Assembly (NCBI GenBank): GCA_022559845.1
Contig: CM040117.1
Span: 76,731,731-76,795,730 of the forward strand
Origin: Amorphophallus konjac
Lineage: Eukaryota; Streptophyta; Magnoliopsida; Alismatales; Araceae
Direction: 5' to 3'
DNA length: 64,000 nt
Shown: one piece after another, positions 29,763 to 40,660 of the stretch
Position numbering within the stretch: the stretch's first letter is position 1
Layout of the letters: each line of letters starts with the position of its first letter
Position numbers and translations under genes: made by a program
Notes under the pieces: model-generated
The model's input: the letters and a program-made list of their open reading frames with translations, nothing else
The model's database searches: none
Told to the model about the DNA's origin: nothing

Positions 29763-30533
29763 TTGAATCTACGACACTCCACTATATCTCTATCTCTCTC
29801 TCACGTGCTAGACTTGATTGACTTGACATGACTTGCGTGGCCCGGAATGGGCAAAGTACTTGCTTGTTAATAGCCATTATCTCATGACATGGATGACTTT
29901 AGTGATATACTTGGTACTCGTTCTTGAAATCTTGAATACTTGAAATTCCCTATCTTGGATCAACAATACATGTTATTTCCTCTCGTTATCATGTTCAATT
30001 CCATAGCATTTTATTTTACATGTTTTACATGTTAGACTTGCATTTCCATCTGAAAAAGGTAATGACTTAAACCAATTGCTAGTTCTTGAGATATAACTCC
30101 TACTGAGCGTTCGCTCATCTAGTTCCTTTCCCCAACCTTTCAGGTAATACGGACCCTGACTCAGACTCAGATGGACAAGAGCAAGAGGGACGAGCGTAGA
30201 ACCTGCAAGCGTCATGCTACTACTACCATTTATCGTGTCTTGTCATCCTTAGTTTATTCTTGCAGTCTTGTCGTTGGATATTGTGTTATTTCAATGTGTT
30301 GTAATAATTAAGGCTTATGGGCCTGGTTCGAATTGTTAAGTCTTGGAGTATGTGACTTTATTTATGGGTTTGTTATTATCACTGGTATCAGTGTTTGATT
30401 ATGTTTTAATTCTCCTCTTATTGCGCACTCTATTTTTGATGTCGAAATTCTACTTGCTCTGATTGACATGATTGATATAAACTCGTCACGCTCTCCCCGG
30501 GTTCCTTCCGCGCTCGGGGCGTGACAGTTTTTG

Positions 30534-30545
30534 TGATATCAGAGC
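30534..30545 (+). other. Primer binding site of E7
   Basis: TGATATCAGAGC differs from the initiator-Met site TGGTATCAGAGC at one base and starts seven bases after the LTR end. Confidence 0.8.
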
Positions 30546-30695
30546 CTAGGATTTCAAGTCCTAGGAAACCCAAGTCCAAGGATAGGTCTATCCCTAAACT
30601 GTGAAGATGGGTAGTGCCGTGGGTATAAGTCCTTGTAGGGCATCCGACTACAAATTTCAACATGAAACTAATTAAGGTTCACTCCTTGTAGGACT

Positions 30696-33242
30696 ATGGC
30701 TGCTGAACGCGCACAATGGCGTGAGATGCAACGAACTGTTCTAGGCTTGACCCAGGCCTTGCAATAGGTGGCTCAAGGTGGGGCACATCATGGAGCTGGC
30801 GACCTCCATCGGAGTTTTAGAAATCTCAACCCTCCGAGATTCTCAGGTTCATCAAATCCCGAGGATGCGGAGAACTGGATAAAGGAGATCGAGCGAATCT
30901 TCCGCGTCATGCAATGCGCGGATGGTGAAAAGGTGCTTCTAGCCACGTTCCAACTGGAACGGGACGCCCGTGCTTGGTGGGAGTCCGTCGAGGCCACCTT
31001 GCTTGAAAATCATGTTACATGGGCCGAATTTGTCGAGCACTTCAGTAGCAAGTATTTCTCCGACCGTGTTCAGGAGAAAAAGGCCGCGGAATTTGCTGCC
31101 TTGAAGCAACGATCCCTGTCGGTAGCTGACTATGAAGCCCAGTTCTCCCGGTTATCTAGATATGCACCACATTTAGTTTGCACTGAAAAGATGAAGGCAA
31201 GAAGGTTCTTGAATGGGTTACGACCCCAGTATATCACCCAGCTCGCTCCCTTGGATATTCAAGTGTACTCAGAGATGGTGCGTCGTACCCAGTTGCTAGA
31301 AGACGCCACGGAACTGTCTGACAAAATCCGTGGTAAGGATAAAAGGGAGAATGTCACAAGCCCCAACACTTTTAAACCGTCTTTCAAAAAGCGGACCAAT
31401 AATGGAGGCGAACCCTCCAAGGTGAAGAAATTCAAAAAGGCTAATAACAAACCTTTCTCCATCACGGCACCGCCAAAGGAGAATTGTAAATATTGCGACA
31501 AACCGGGTCATCAGGCTGCAGAATGCTGGAGAAGGCTCGGAGCGTGCCTTCGTTGTGGAAGTAAAGAACACCGTATTCCCGACTGTCCAATGATGAACGA
31601 GCAAAGTGAGCCTGAGACAAAGGAAGAGAAGCGTCCGGCAAGGAAGCAAGGACGGTTACAAGCTCTCCAAGAAACGGAACCAACCGAGGGTGGGTTGGTG
31701 GAAGGTACTTTGACTGTCTGCTCTAAATCTACTCAAGTACTGTTTGATACTGGCGCCACACATTCTTTTGTTTCAAAGAAATTTGCTGCTTCATTCTCTA
31801 TGGAACCCGAATGGATAGACTTGGTAATTTCTACCCCGTTAGGGAATGAGTCTGATGTCACTTTCCATTACCCAAACTGCAAGGTTATAGTTAAAGGTCA
31901 CAACTTACCTGTAGATTTAATATGTTTAGACTTGAAGGAGTATGATGTAATTTTAGGGGCCGATTGGCTGTCCACCCATAGGGCAACGGTAGACTGCCGA
32001 AATGGAAATGTAACTTTTGTGGATTTTCCGGAGTTAACTTACATTACTCCCCGAAAGAGATCACCAGTCATCTCTGCTCTTCGAGCCCATAAACTTATCA
32101 ACAAAGGATGCGAGGCATTCCTAGCATTTGTAACTGCCACGGAGGCTAAGCTAGCTAGACTAGAAGACATTCAAGTGGTTCGGGAGTTTCCCGATGTTTT
32201 TCCTGAAGACTTGCCTGGCTTGCCACCAGAGAGAGAAGTCTCATTCACTATAGACCTTGTTCCGGGTGTCGGACCTGTTTCCAAAGCACCCTACAGAATG
32301 TCCCCCGCAGAATTGAAGGAATTGAAGGAACAGCTAATGGAGCTATTGAAGAAAGGATTTATCAGACCAAGTACTTCACCATGGGGAGCACCAGTGCTGT
32401 TCGTCAAGAAGAAGGATGGATCGATGAGGCTGTGCATCGATTATCGGCAGCTGAACCACCTCACTATCAAGAATAAATACCCGCTACCAAGGATTGATGA
32501 ACTCTTCGATCAGATTTCTGGAGCAAAGTATTTCTCAAAAATTGATCTTCGATCGGGTTATCACCAATTGAGGATCAAGGACGAGGATATTCACAAAATT
32601 ACATTTCGAAGCAGGTACGTGCATTATGAATTTACTGTTATGCCTTTTGGACTAACAAATGCCCCTGCAGCTTTTATGCAGCTTATGAATAGCATCTTTA
32701 GACCGCATCTGGACAAATTTATTGTGATTTTTATCGATGATATCTTGATATATTCAAAGTCTGAAGAGGAGCATGAAGCGCATTTAAAGATAGCATTACA
32801 GATATTGAGGGATAATCAATTATATGCCAAACTTAGTAAATGCGAGTTTTGGTTAGAAGAAGTGTCCTTCTTAGGACACGTAATTTCAAAGGATGGAATC
32901 TCAGTGGACCCGGCAAAGGTCGAAGCAGTAAAGAAATGGGAACAACCGACAAATACAACAGAAATCAGGAGTTTCCTTGGTCTTGCTGGTTATTACCGGC
33001 GTTTTATTAAAAACTTCTCGAAGATTGCAGTACCACTCACCAGGCTGACTCGCAAGGAAGTGCCATATGAGTGGAATGAGGAATGTGAACAAAGTTTCCA
33101 AATGTTGAAGGACCATTTGACCACTGCTCCAGTCTTGGCCCTTCCTATTGAAGGAGAGAAGTATGAGGTATATACCGATGCTTCCGGTATTGGCCTCGGT
33201 TGTGTGTTAATGCAATAGGGAAGAGTTATTGCGTACTCTTCT
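30696..33242 (+). pseudogene. gag-pol: E7 gag-pol, first part (Gag, protease, RT, start of RNase H)
   Basis: ATG at 30696 (MAAERAQWREMQ). A TAG at 30765-30767 after 23 codons interrupts it, then the frame is open to TAG 33216-33218. Domains: retrotrans_gag ([30 protein letters not shown]); two zinc knuckles, [14 protein letters not shown] near 31486 and [14 protein letters not shown] near 31546; protease [11 protein letters not shown] near 31745; RT with [20 protein letters not shown] and catalytic FIDDILIY near 32733; RNase [16 protein letters not shown] near 33173. Both stops follow a CAA codon and probably replaced CAG. After the second stop nine more codons run to 33242, where E8 begins; the same frame resumes at 43361, after the second target-duplication copy. 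Confidence 0.9.
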
Positions 33243-33951
33243 TGTAAGACCCCGAGTTTCTGTACAAATATTAAATTTCGTAAATAGTAAATGTTGAATA
33301 GTGACTGTGGTAAATAGTAAATAGTAAAATTTTTGACTATCATATAAAAAATTCCAAAAAATGGTAGTTAATTAGTAAAGACCATGGTAAACACTTTGGT
33401 CTTCTGTACTTGACCCTAATAAAATCATTTACATGGCTTAATCAATGATTTAAGCCTGACTTAAAAACGCGAAAAACACTATTCATACGAAAATACAACT
33501 ACCTTAGAAAAATATGTAAAAATCACATCTGATAGAGGGTATTTTTCTTAGCAACTTTGTCTTCTGAAGTTTCGACGGTAAAAATCAGAAACTCTCTCTA
33601 TCGACTAAACCGTTGAACATTGGGTTAAATTATTATTTTAATCTTAAGATTGGGAGATTAACAATAAACCTCGTGATAAAATTCCCTAAAAATCATATTA
33701 TGAAAGAGCATGTCTTGATTAGTAATTTTGTCTTTTGGGTCCAATTCATTAAAAATCATTTAGTAATATTAAATTGAGGTTTTAGTTAACCATTCCTTAA
33801 TCTTTTGGATTAGGCTTAGATTAGGCTAACCTTACCTTGAGAAACACGTGAAACCGTGTTTTGGTTGGCAGAAACACGTTGTCAACAATGCAAAGGATTT
33901 TGCGGCTCTGACCAAACCGTGTGTGAAGATTAAACACTCCTCTTCCAAACC

Positions 33952-33960
33952 TATAAGTAG
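33952..33960 (+). promoter_or_regulatory. TATA-like element of E8 5' LTR
   Basis: TATAAGTAG in an otherwise AT-moderate context, about 125 nt before the donor-like site. It sets the U3/R boundary near 33980. Confidence 0.55.
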
Positions 33961-34077
33961 AGGAAGCCCCCTTAAACATCTCTTAAACACAAAAGGGTTC
34001 TTGCTGCTGTGAAGAAGCTCTGCAAGTCTACTGTTCATCTTCTTCCCCATTCATCTTTCCTTATTTCATCGGTTAAG

Positions 34078-35666
34078 GTAGGTAACCATGGCACAAACCT
34101 TGAATTTGATAAATGGAATGAAAGGGCATCATGTTAGCTTGTAGAAACCATGCTTTTCCATTTATTTACGTACTCAAATGCATGAATTGAAGCCTTAAAC
34201 GCCGGATTTATGCTTCTGTTTCGCTGTTCCCGTGTTACAGGGATTAACGGTTCCAATCGGACCGCTTTATCTCTTAGACGGCTCAGAACTGCCCGCCCGA
34301 CTTATACAAACGGCCCAATTAGAACCGCCCGCCTTGTATAAAACGGCCCAATGATAACCGTTTTACAGCCAGTAGGTTTAACGGCCCACTGTCATCCGTT
34401 TAACTTCCAGAAAACTGATTTTTTTGCTATTTGACCCATTTAACAATGTTAATTAGTAAAAATTGACAATCCACATAAATAACAGATAATGACATGAGTA
34501 AATTTCTGTTATTTGCAATATCTATTTTGATAAATTGTTTAAAGTGAAAATCATTGAAATTCACTTGTAACTTTGGATAAATTGAATAAGTATGGTAAAT
34601 AGCTAAACTTTACCATAGGTAATTTCTGTAAATTACTGTAAACCAGAAAATTACTGGCCGACTTATGGCAAGTCTTTGACCAATTAGCCGGACACTCCAT
34701 CCGGTAAACTTTACATTTTTACCGTAGAACATTTTTACCGTGGTAAATTACGGTTACATCATGACTATTGTTTTAACTTGATTAATTGACCGATTACCCT
34801 TGGATAATCTTCGGTCATATTTGAGCCCGGAATTGATCAATGGACATTAAACTGAAATTGGTTGGTTTAATTGTTATTGGCAACCCGGTGACTATTTTGC
34901 ATAAATTATCTTATAATTAGATATTATCGTTATGCTTAATACGGATTCTCTTGAACCGTATTTCTTAAAATACGACCCGAATGGTTCGTATATTCGTTCT
35001 TCGGAACTTACTTCTCTCTCTCGAACGGCTTACTGTCAACCGTTCATTCTTGGCCCCGTGACTCGTTACTCATGTGAGTACGGCCCGGTGTTTGCCGTAC
35101 GACTACCTTGTTTTGGGTTTTTCATCGTGGTTATACTCTTGAATCAAAGGAGGCGAGTGTCGTCCTTTACATCTTGTACCCGACAGAAATTCATCTGATT
35201 ATATTGGCCATAATTGACTATGTCTAGACGGGGGATCGGTGATCCAATTGAAATGAAATGCCAACGCATCATAAGGGCCCGGTCTGGTCCTGGGGAGAGC
35301 GCCCGAAAAGATATTGAGCCCATTGGGATGTTTATGACAGGGTGAGGCATTGCACCCGAATACTTGACTTGACATGTTACGTCTATGACAAACTCTTGTT
35401 ACTTGACTCGTGCGTATTTACTTGGTTACATGTGTAACATACTTGCTGGCCAAATTATCTACTGTTACTTTACTTGTTCATTACTTGGTAAATTGTTATA
35501 TTTCTTGACCTTGCAAGATATCTTTTACATTGTTTCTTTTATCGTATCGTCATTCTTTATTTACTGCATTTCATATAAATTGGAAATCAATGGTTAATTA
35601 CGTAAACCTGTTTGTGGTTATCTACTGAGCGCGTTTAGCTCACTCCTACTTTTCCCCTCTTTCCAG
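34078..35666 (+). other. Putative LTR-borne intron of E8
   Basis: AAG|GTAGGTAACC to CCCCTCTTTCCAG|GTGATG, 1,589 nt, with a C/T-rich tract before the acceptor and CTACTGAG as a possible branch region. It has the same layout as in E4 and E7 although most of the intervening sequence is unrelated. Confidence 0.45.
34248..35100 (+). repeat. Array of ~11 different perfect hairpins in E8 5' LTR
   Basis: Arms and positions: CGGT/ACCG 34248-34264; AAAACGG/CCGTTTT 34340-34364; AACGG/CCGTT 34380-34400; CCGGA/TCCGG 34688-34704; ACCGT/ACGGT 34737-34754; GACCGA/TCGGTC 34788-34816; AATACGG/CCGTATT 34938-34962; ATACGA/TCGTAT 34970-34991; GTTC(TTCG)GAAC 34996-35007; GAACGG/CCGTTC 35023-35045; GTACGGC/GCCGTAC 35078-35100. 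They share a CGG/CCG core but differ in the outer pairs. The 3' LTR carries the same array 7,416-7,418 bp downstream. Confidence 0.7.
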
Positions 35667-35946
35667 GTGATGAACTTGTCGGGAATGGACTGGAGTGATA
35701 TCGAGAGATAGTTTTAGTTTATTGAGTCAGTTTGTACCCTTAGTATTAGTGAGAGATTGTTCTAGTATTTTGCTTATTATTTGGATGTAGTTGTTCTACC
35801 CAGTGTACTCAACTTTATTATCAATAAAACTCTGATTATTATCCTTTCCAACCTTTTGTGCAATGGTTTGCAATGGTTCGGAATTATTGCTCGCTTGCCC
35901 CTAACCGTACGTCCCGAGATTCCGCATCGGGGCGTGACAGTTTAGT

Positions 35947-35958
35947 TGGTATCAGAGC
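35947..35958 (+). other. Primer binding site of E8 (initiator tRNA-Met)
   Basis: Perfect TGGTATCAGAGC, seven bases after the LTR end. Confidence 0.95.
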
Positions 35959-36169
35959 CTAGGTCAATTTGTCCTAGGTATTTCACTTTAATGTTATAGG
36001 TTTATTGGTTATAGGCTTAAGAAAACAACCTTGTGAGAATTGGGTAGAAATTTGGGTTAAGTTATTTAACCATAATCATGTTCTTCTTATCTAGTTCTTC
36101 TCTTCTCATCTAAGAAGTTCTTCTCTCATAAATAATCCGAGTAACTATTTTATAGGCACTTAACTAGAA

Positions 36170-36324
36170 ATGGCAGCCAATCGTGCTGAGATGAGGAATT
36201 TACAGCGTACAGTTCAAGGACTTACGCAAGCCTTGAATGCACTGGCTCAGGCAGGAGCTGGAGCTGGAGCGGCACCTCATGGCGCAGCTCATGGCACTGG
36301 TGATTTATATCGAATTTCCGAGGA
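36170..36324 (+). pseudogene. gag: E8 gag N-terminus separated by a one-base deletion
   Basis: ATG at 36170 starts MAANRAEMRNLQRTVQGLTQ, matching the E7 Gag start. The frame runs to a TGA near 36327. Just before, CGAATTTCC appears where CGAAATTTCC would link GDLYR to FRGMNPPRF, so one A seems to have been lost near 36315. The main ORF continues in the shifted frame from about 36317. Confidence 0.75.
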
Positions 36325-39300
36325 ATGAACCCGCCTAGATTCGCTGGTTCAACTGATCCCGATGAAGCCGAGAATTGGCTCGACGAGATGGCAAGAATTT
36401 TTGAGGTCATGCAATGCACTGACCAAGAACGTGTTCTTTTATCCGTTTTCCAACTGGAACGTGATGCACGTGCTTGGTGGGAGTCTGTTAAGCCGACTCT
36501 CGGAGATCAACAAGTCTCGTGGGAGGAATTCGAGGAATATTTCAATGATAAATATTTTTCTGACCGCGTGCAAGAAAAGAAGGGAGCAGAATTCGCAGCT
36601 TTGAAGCAGCGAAGTTTATCGGTATCAGAATATGAGGCTCAGTTTTCACGACTCTCTCGTTATGCAAGACATCTTATTTCGACTGAGAGAATGAAGGCGA
36701 AGCGTTTCCTCAATGGTCTTCGACTTCATTATATCAATCAACTTGCACCACTGGAAATTTCTACATATTCTGAGATGGTAAGAAAGGCACAAATATTAGA
36801 AGATACTTTGGAAATGACTGAAAGGATTCGTGGTCAAGGTAACAAGAAAGAGCAACCGAAGGCACTCAAGAATGTTAAACCTGGATTTGGCACTGACCCG
36901 AGCAAGAAAAGACCCTTTACTAGTTCTGGTTCAAGTTCTGGTTCTGGTTCGTGGAGAGGCAAAATGCCGCGACAAGAAGACAAGAAACCTGATTCTATGA
37001 TTCCATTCAAGGGCGTATGCCGATATTGTGATCGTCCTGGTCACAAGATGGAAGATTGTTGGCGCAAGCTAGGTGCATGTCTGCGGTGTGGAAGCAAAGA
37101 GCACCGTATACCCAACTGTCCTTTATTATCGGAACAAGCTATCCCGGCAAAACCTCTGAATTTCAAGAAGCCTCAAGGCAGGCTCCAGGCTCTTCATGCA
37201 AAGGAAAAAGATATCGCCGAGGATGGTGGACTCGTCGAAGGTACTCTTGTTATATTCGACTTGCCAGCTTTTGTTCTAATTGATACTGGTGCAACACATT
37301 CTTTTATTTCACGGAGATTTGCTAAATCTTTAGCTATGGCACCTGTTTTGTTGAGTTCTCCGTTAGAAATATCAACCCCTATTGGTTCTAAATCAGCAAT
37401 TCAGCATTACTATCCTTCTAGTAAGGTTATGGTGAATGATCAGAATTTTCCAGCTGATTTGATTTGTATGGACATGAAGGATTACGATGTAATCCTAGGA
37501 GCGGATTGGTTGGCTCGGTATGAGGCCAATGTTCATTGTAGTTCTTGTTCCGTGTCTTTTTCTAGACACCCCGGATTATCCTTCAAGGGAGTGAAACACC
37601 CTAGTTCTATCTCTCTTATCTCGACTCTTCGTGCTGATAAGTTATTGAGGCGTGGATGCGAAGCTTTTCTGGCTTTTGTTCATGCGTCCCCTGAACAGCA
37701 GATCGAGATTAAGGACATTTCTATTGTCCGAGAATTTCCGGACGTATTTCCAGAGGAGTTACCAGGACTTCCGCCTCAGCGTGAAGTTACATTCTCTATT
37801 GATCTTATTCCTGGATCGTCTCCTGTTTCTAAAGCCCCTTATCGCATGTCTCCTGCGGAATTACGGGAATTGAAGCAGCAATTGTTGGAATTACTCGAGA
37901 AGGGTTTTATTCGCCCGAGTGTTTCCCCTTGGGGAGCTCCTGTATTGTTTGTTCGGAAGAAAGATGGTTCGATGAGATTATGCATCGATTATCGGCAACT
38001 TAACCAGTTGACTGTCAAGAACAAGTATCCTTTGCCAAGGATTGATGAGTTATTTGACCAGATTACTGGAGCTTCTTATTTTTCTAAGATCGATCTTCGA
38101 TCTGGATATCACCAGTTACGGATTAAAGAAGAGGATATTTATAAATCAGCTTTCCGTAGCCGGTATGGTCATTATGAGTTTGTCGTTATGCCTTTTGGGT
38201 TAACGAATGCACCGGCAGCTTTCATGCAGTTAATGAACAGTGTGTTCCGACCCTACCTTGATCAATGGGTTGTGGCATTCATAGATGATATTTTGATATA
38301 TTCCAAGAGTGAAAGAGAACATGCCGAGCATCTGAGGATGGCTTTGCAATTATTGAGAGATCACCAATTATATGCTAAGTTGAGCAAGTGTGATTTCTGG
38401 TTACAAGAGGTGTCTTTTCTAGGACATATTATTACCAAGGATGGTATTTCTGTAGATCCATCGAAGGTGGAAGCAGTAAAGAATTGGGAACAACCTACCA
38501 GTGTTACTGAAGTGAGGAGTTTTCTTGGCCTGGCTGGTTACTATCGAAGGTTTATTCAAGATTTCTCTAAGATTGCGGTACCTCTGACGAAGTTAACCCG
38601 CAAAGAGATTAAGTTTGAGTGGTCAATTGAATGCCAACGGAGTTTTCAGACTCTGAAGGATTGTCTGACTACTGCCCCTATTTTAACCTTACCTTCTGGT
38701 GAGGGTGGTTTCGTGGTTTACACTGATGCTTCTGGTATTGGCTTAGGCTGTGTGCTTATGCAGCACGGCAAGGTGATTGCCTATTCTTCTAGGCAGATAA
38801 GAAAGCATGAAGTTAATTATCCAGTTCATGATTTGGAATTGGCAGCCGTGGTATTTGCTTTGAAGATTTGGAGGCACTACTTATATGGTGAATCATTTAC
38901 GGTATTTTCGGATCACAAAAGTCTGAAATACTTATTTTCTCAAAAGGAATTGAACATGAGACAAAGAAGATGGTTGGAGTATATAAAGGATTTCGACTTT
39001 TCTATTGAGTATCACCCGGGCAAAGGCAATGTGGTTGCTGATGCTTTAAGTCGGAAGCCTGTGGCTAAGATATCTAGTCTTATGTTACAAGAATGGAAAT
39101 TACTGGAGCAAATGGCTAGTCTGGATATCAATATTGATAATGACCGGATATTGATTTCCCAGTTGCAACTGAAGCCCGAATTGTTGGTAGAAATCAAGTT
39201 ATTGCAAGATATTGATCCCGAGCTAGTCGAGATTAAGGAAAGCTTGAGTAGCAGACCTGATTTCTCGATAGCCGATGATGGAAGATTATTATTTCAAGGT

Positions 39301-40599
39301 AGAACTTGTGTACCGAATGAGGCTAATATAAAGAATCGGATTCTTGAAGAAGCCCATAGATCCAAATATACTATCCATCCGGGAGGCACTAAGATGTTCA
39401 AGGATTTGAAAAGGTCATTTTGGTGGCCGAACATGAAAAGGGAAATTGCAAATTTCGTGAGTACATGTCTTGTTTGTCAACAAGTAAAGGCCGAGCATTT
39501 CAGACCGGCAGGTAAATTGAAACCACTTGATATACCCCAATGGAAGTGGGAGAGTATTGGTATGGATTTCATTCTGGGTCTTCCTAAGACTCGAGGTGGT
39601 TATGATGCTATATGGGTAATTGTGGATCGACTGACTAAATCCGCACATTTCTTATCTATTAAGTCCAAGTGGACAGTCGATGTGCTGGCAGCATTATATT
39701 TAAAGGAAGTGGTTAGGCTTCATGGTATCCCAGTCAACATTATATCCGATAGAGATCCGAGATTTACTTCTCATTTTTGGAAAGGATTGCAAGAATCTCT
39801 TGGTACCCGTCTGAATTTTAGCACTGCATTTCATCCGCAAACAGATGGACAGACCGAGAGAACTAATCAAATAGTGGAAGATATGTTGAGAGCTTGTATG
39901 ATCGACTTCGGTGGAAGTTGGAGCGATCATTTAGCATTGATAGAATTCGCCTACAACAATAGTTATCAATCCAGCATACAGATGACACCTTTCGAGGCTT
40001 TGTATGGAAGGAGCTGTCGTTCTCCATTATGTTGGGATGAGGTTGGCGAGAAGCAATGGCTTGGACCGGATCTTATCTCGGAGTCATCACAAAATATTCG
40101 TATTATCCGAGACCGGTTACTTGTGGCTCAATCGAGGCAAAAGAGCTATGCTGATAATAGAAGAAGAGATTTGGAATTTCAAATTGGCGAGCATGTGTTC
40201 TTAAAAGTCTCTCCTTCAAGAGGTATTCGTCGATTCGGTATTCATGGCAAGTTAAGCCCAAGGTATATTGGTCCATTTGAGATCCTTGATCGAGTGGGTG
40301 AAGTCGCCTATAGATTGGCCTTACCTCCTCAATTATCTGGTGTACATAACGTATTCCATGTATCTATGCTTCGGAAATACGTGTACGACCCTAGTCACAT
40401 CATTCAACATGTGGACTTTGAATTTAAGAAGGATCTATCTTATGAAGAAAGACCAGTGAAGGTTCTGGATCGGAAAGAGCAACAACTTCGAAATCGTTCC
40501 ATACCGATGGTTAAAATCCAATGGAGTCGGCGTGGAATAGAGGAAGCTACATGGGAATCCGAGGACGCCATACGGAAGCGTTATCCCGATCTATTCTAG
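36325..40599 (+). CDS. gag-pol: E8 Gag-Pol polyprotein, 1,424 codons, intact apart from the N-terminus
   Basis: Counted from the in-frame ATG of [11 protein letters not shown]. Domains by residue: retrotrans_gag 1-160; zinc knuckles [14 protein letters not shown] ~231 and [14 protein letters not shown] ~251; protease [11 protein letters not shown] ~318; [10 protein letters not shown] ~552, [12 protein letters not shown] ~590 and catalytic FIDDILIY ~651; RNase [11 protein letters not shown] ~797 and ADALSRKP ~910; integrase zinc finger ([19 protein letters not shown]) ~1010-1052; catalytic triad in GMDFILGL ~1079, SDRDPRF ~1140 and DGQTERTNQ ~1175; chromodomain-like tail [16 protein letters not shown] ~1395. 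Length and order are full for Tekay/Del. Start uncertainty: the natural ATG is 36170, out of frame by one base. Confidence 0.95.
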   Translation: MNPPRFAGSTDPDEAENWLDEMARIFEVMQCTDQERVLLSVFQLERDARAWWESVKPTLGDQQVSWEEFEEYFNDKYFSDRVQEKKGAEFAALKQRSLSVSEYEAQFSRLSRYARHLISTERMKAKRFLNGLRLHYINQLAPLEISTYSEMVRKAQILEDTLEMTERIRGQGNKKEQPKALKNVKPGFGTDPSKKRPFTSSGSSSGSGSWRGKMPRQEDKKPDSMIPFKGVCRYCDRPGHKMEDCWRKLGACLRCGSKEHRIPNCPLLSEQAIPAKPLNFKKPQGRLQALHAKEKDIAEDGGLVEGTLVIFDLPAFVLIDTGATHSFISRRFAKSLAMAPVLLSSPLEISTPIGSKSAIQHYYPSSKVMVNDQNFPADLICMDMKDYDVILGADWLARYEANVHCSSCSVSFSRHPGLSFKGVKHPSSISLISTLRADKLLRRGCEAFLAFVHASPEQQIEIKDISIVREFPDVFPEELPGLPPQREVTFSIDLIPGSSPVSKAPYRMSPAELRELKQQLLELLEKGFIRPSVSPWGAPVLFVRKKDGSMRLCIDYRQLNQLTVKNKYPLPRIDELFDQITGASYFSKIDLRSGYHQLRIKEEDIYKSAFRSRYGHYEFVVMPFGLTNAPAAFMQLMNSVFRPYLDQWVVAFIDDILIYSKSEREHAEHLRMALQLLRDHQLYAKLSKCDFWLQEVSFLGHIITKDGISVDPSKVEAVKNWEQPTSVTEVRSFLGLAGYYRRFIQDFSKIAVPLTKLTRKEIKFEWSIECQRSFQTLKDCLTTAPILTLPSGEGGFVVYTDASGIGLGCVLMQHGKVIAYSSRQIRKHEVNYPVHDLELAAVVFALKIWRHYLYGESFTVFSDHKSLKYLFSQKELNMRQRRWLEYIKDFDFSIEYHPGKGNVVADALSRKPVAKISSLMLQEWKLLEQMASLDINIDNDRILISQLQLKPELLVEIKLLQDIDPELVEIKESLSSRPDFSIADDGRLLFQGRTCVPNEANIKNRILEEAHRSKYTIHPGGTKMFKDLKRSFWWPNMKREIANFVSTCLVCQQVKAEHFRPAGKLKPLDIPQWKWESIGMDFILGLPKTRGGYDAIWVIVDRLTKSAHFLSIKSKWTVDVLAALYLKEVVRLHGIPVNIISDRDPRFTSHFWKGLQESLGTRLNFSTAFHPQTDGQTERTNQIVEDMLRACMIDFGGSWSDHLALIEFAYNNSYQSSIQMTPFEALYGRSCRSPLCWDEVGEKQWLGPDLISESSQNIRIIRDRLLVAQSRQKSYADNRRRDLEFQIGEHVFLKVSPSRGIRRFGIHGKLSPRYIGPFEILDRVGEVAYRLALPPQLSGVHNVFHVSMLRKYVYDPSHIIQHVDFEFKKDLSYEERPVKVLDRKEQQLRNRSIPMVKIQWSRRGIEEATWESEDAIRKRYPDLF

Positions 40600-40647
40600 G
40601 TGAGCTATTATATTTTGGTCCAGTGAATTTGGAGGACCAAATTCTTT

Positions 40648-40660
40648 AAGTGGGGGAGGG
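40648..40660 (+). other. Polypurine tract of E8
   Basis: AAGTGGGGGAGGG directly before the 3' LTR start TGTAAGACC. The identical tract precedes the E7 3' LTR. Confidence 0.95.

Larger units (their letters stand above)
27887..30143 (+). other. Putative LTR-borne intron of E7
   Basis: Bounded by AAAG|GTAGGTTTTC and CCAACCTTTCAG|GTAAT. Equivalent boundaries exist in E4 (20066-21942) and E8 (34078-35666 and 41496-43082). The interval contains all the hairpin units of E7 and the conserved block. Splicing is inferred from motif conservation only. Confidence 0.45.
26736..30526 (+). repeat. E7 5' LTR (3,791 bp)
   Basis: Starts TGTAACACCCGG and ends GGGGCGTGACA. Contents: TATA at 27703; donor-like GGAAAG|GTAGGTTTTC at 27886; short inverted-repeat units 28025-28573; an (AT)22 run 28599-28642; a conserved block 29668-29762; hairpin TGAGCGTTCGCTCA 30104-30117; acceptor-like CCTTTCAG ending 30143. 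Small ORFs inside (for example 27737-27931) lack any recognisable product. Confidence 0.95.
33243..35939 (+). repeat. E8 5' LTR (2,697 bp)
   Basis: Starts TGTAAGACCCCGAG and ends GGGGCGTGACA. TATA-like TATAAGTAG at 33952, donor-like TTAAG|GTAGGTAACC at 34077, a hairpin array 34248-35100, conserved block 35273-35374, pre-acceptor hairpin 35626-35642 and CTTTCCAG ending 35666. It differs from the 3' LTR at roughly nine positions, all before about 33975 by eye. Confidence 0.95.

Noticed and set aside
34932..35198. 88-codon ORF repeated exactly at 42348-42614
   Set aside because: The repetition is only because it lies in the two E8 LTRs. It spans the hairpin array, has no recognisable domain and is in a putative intron.
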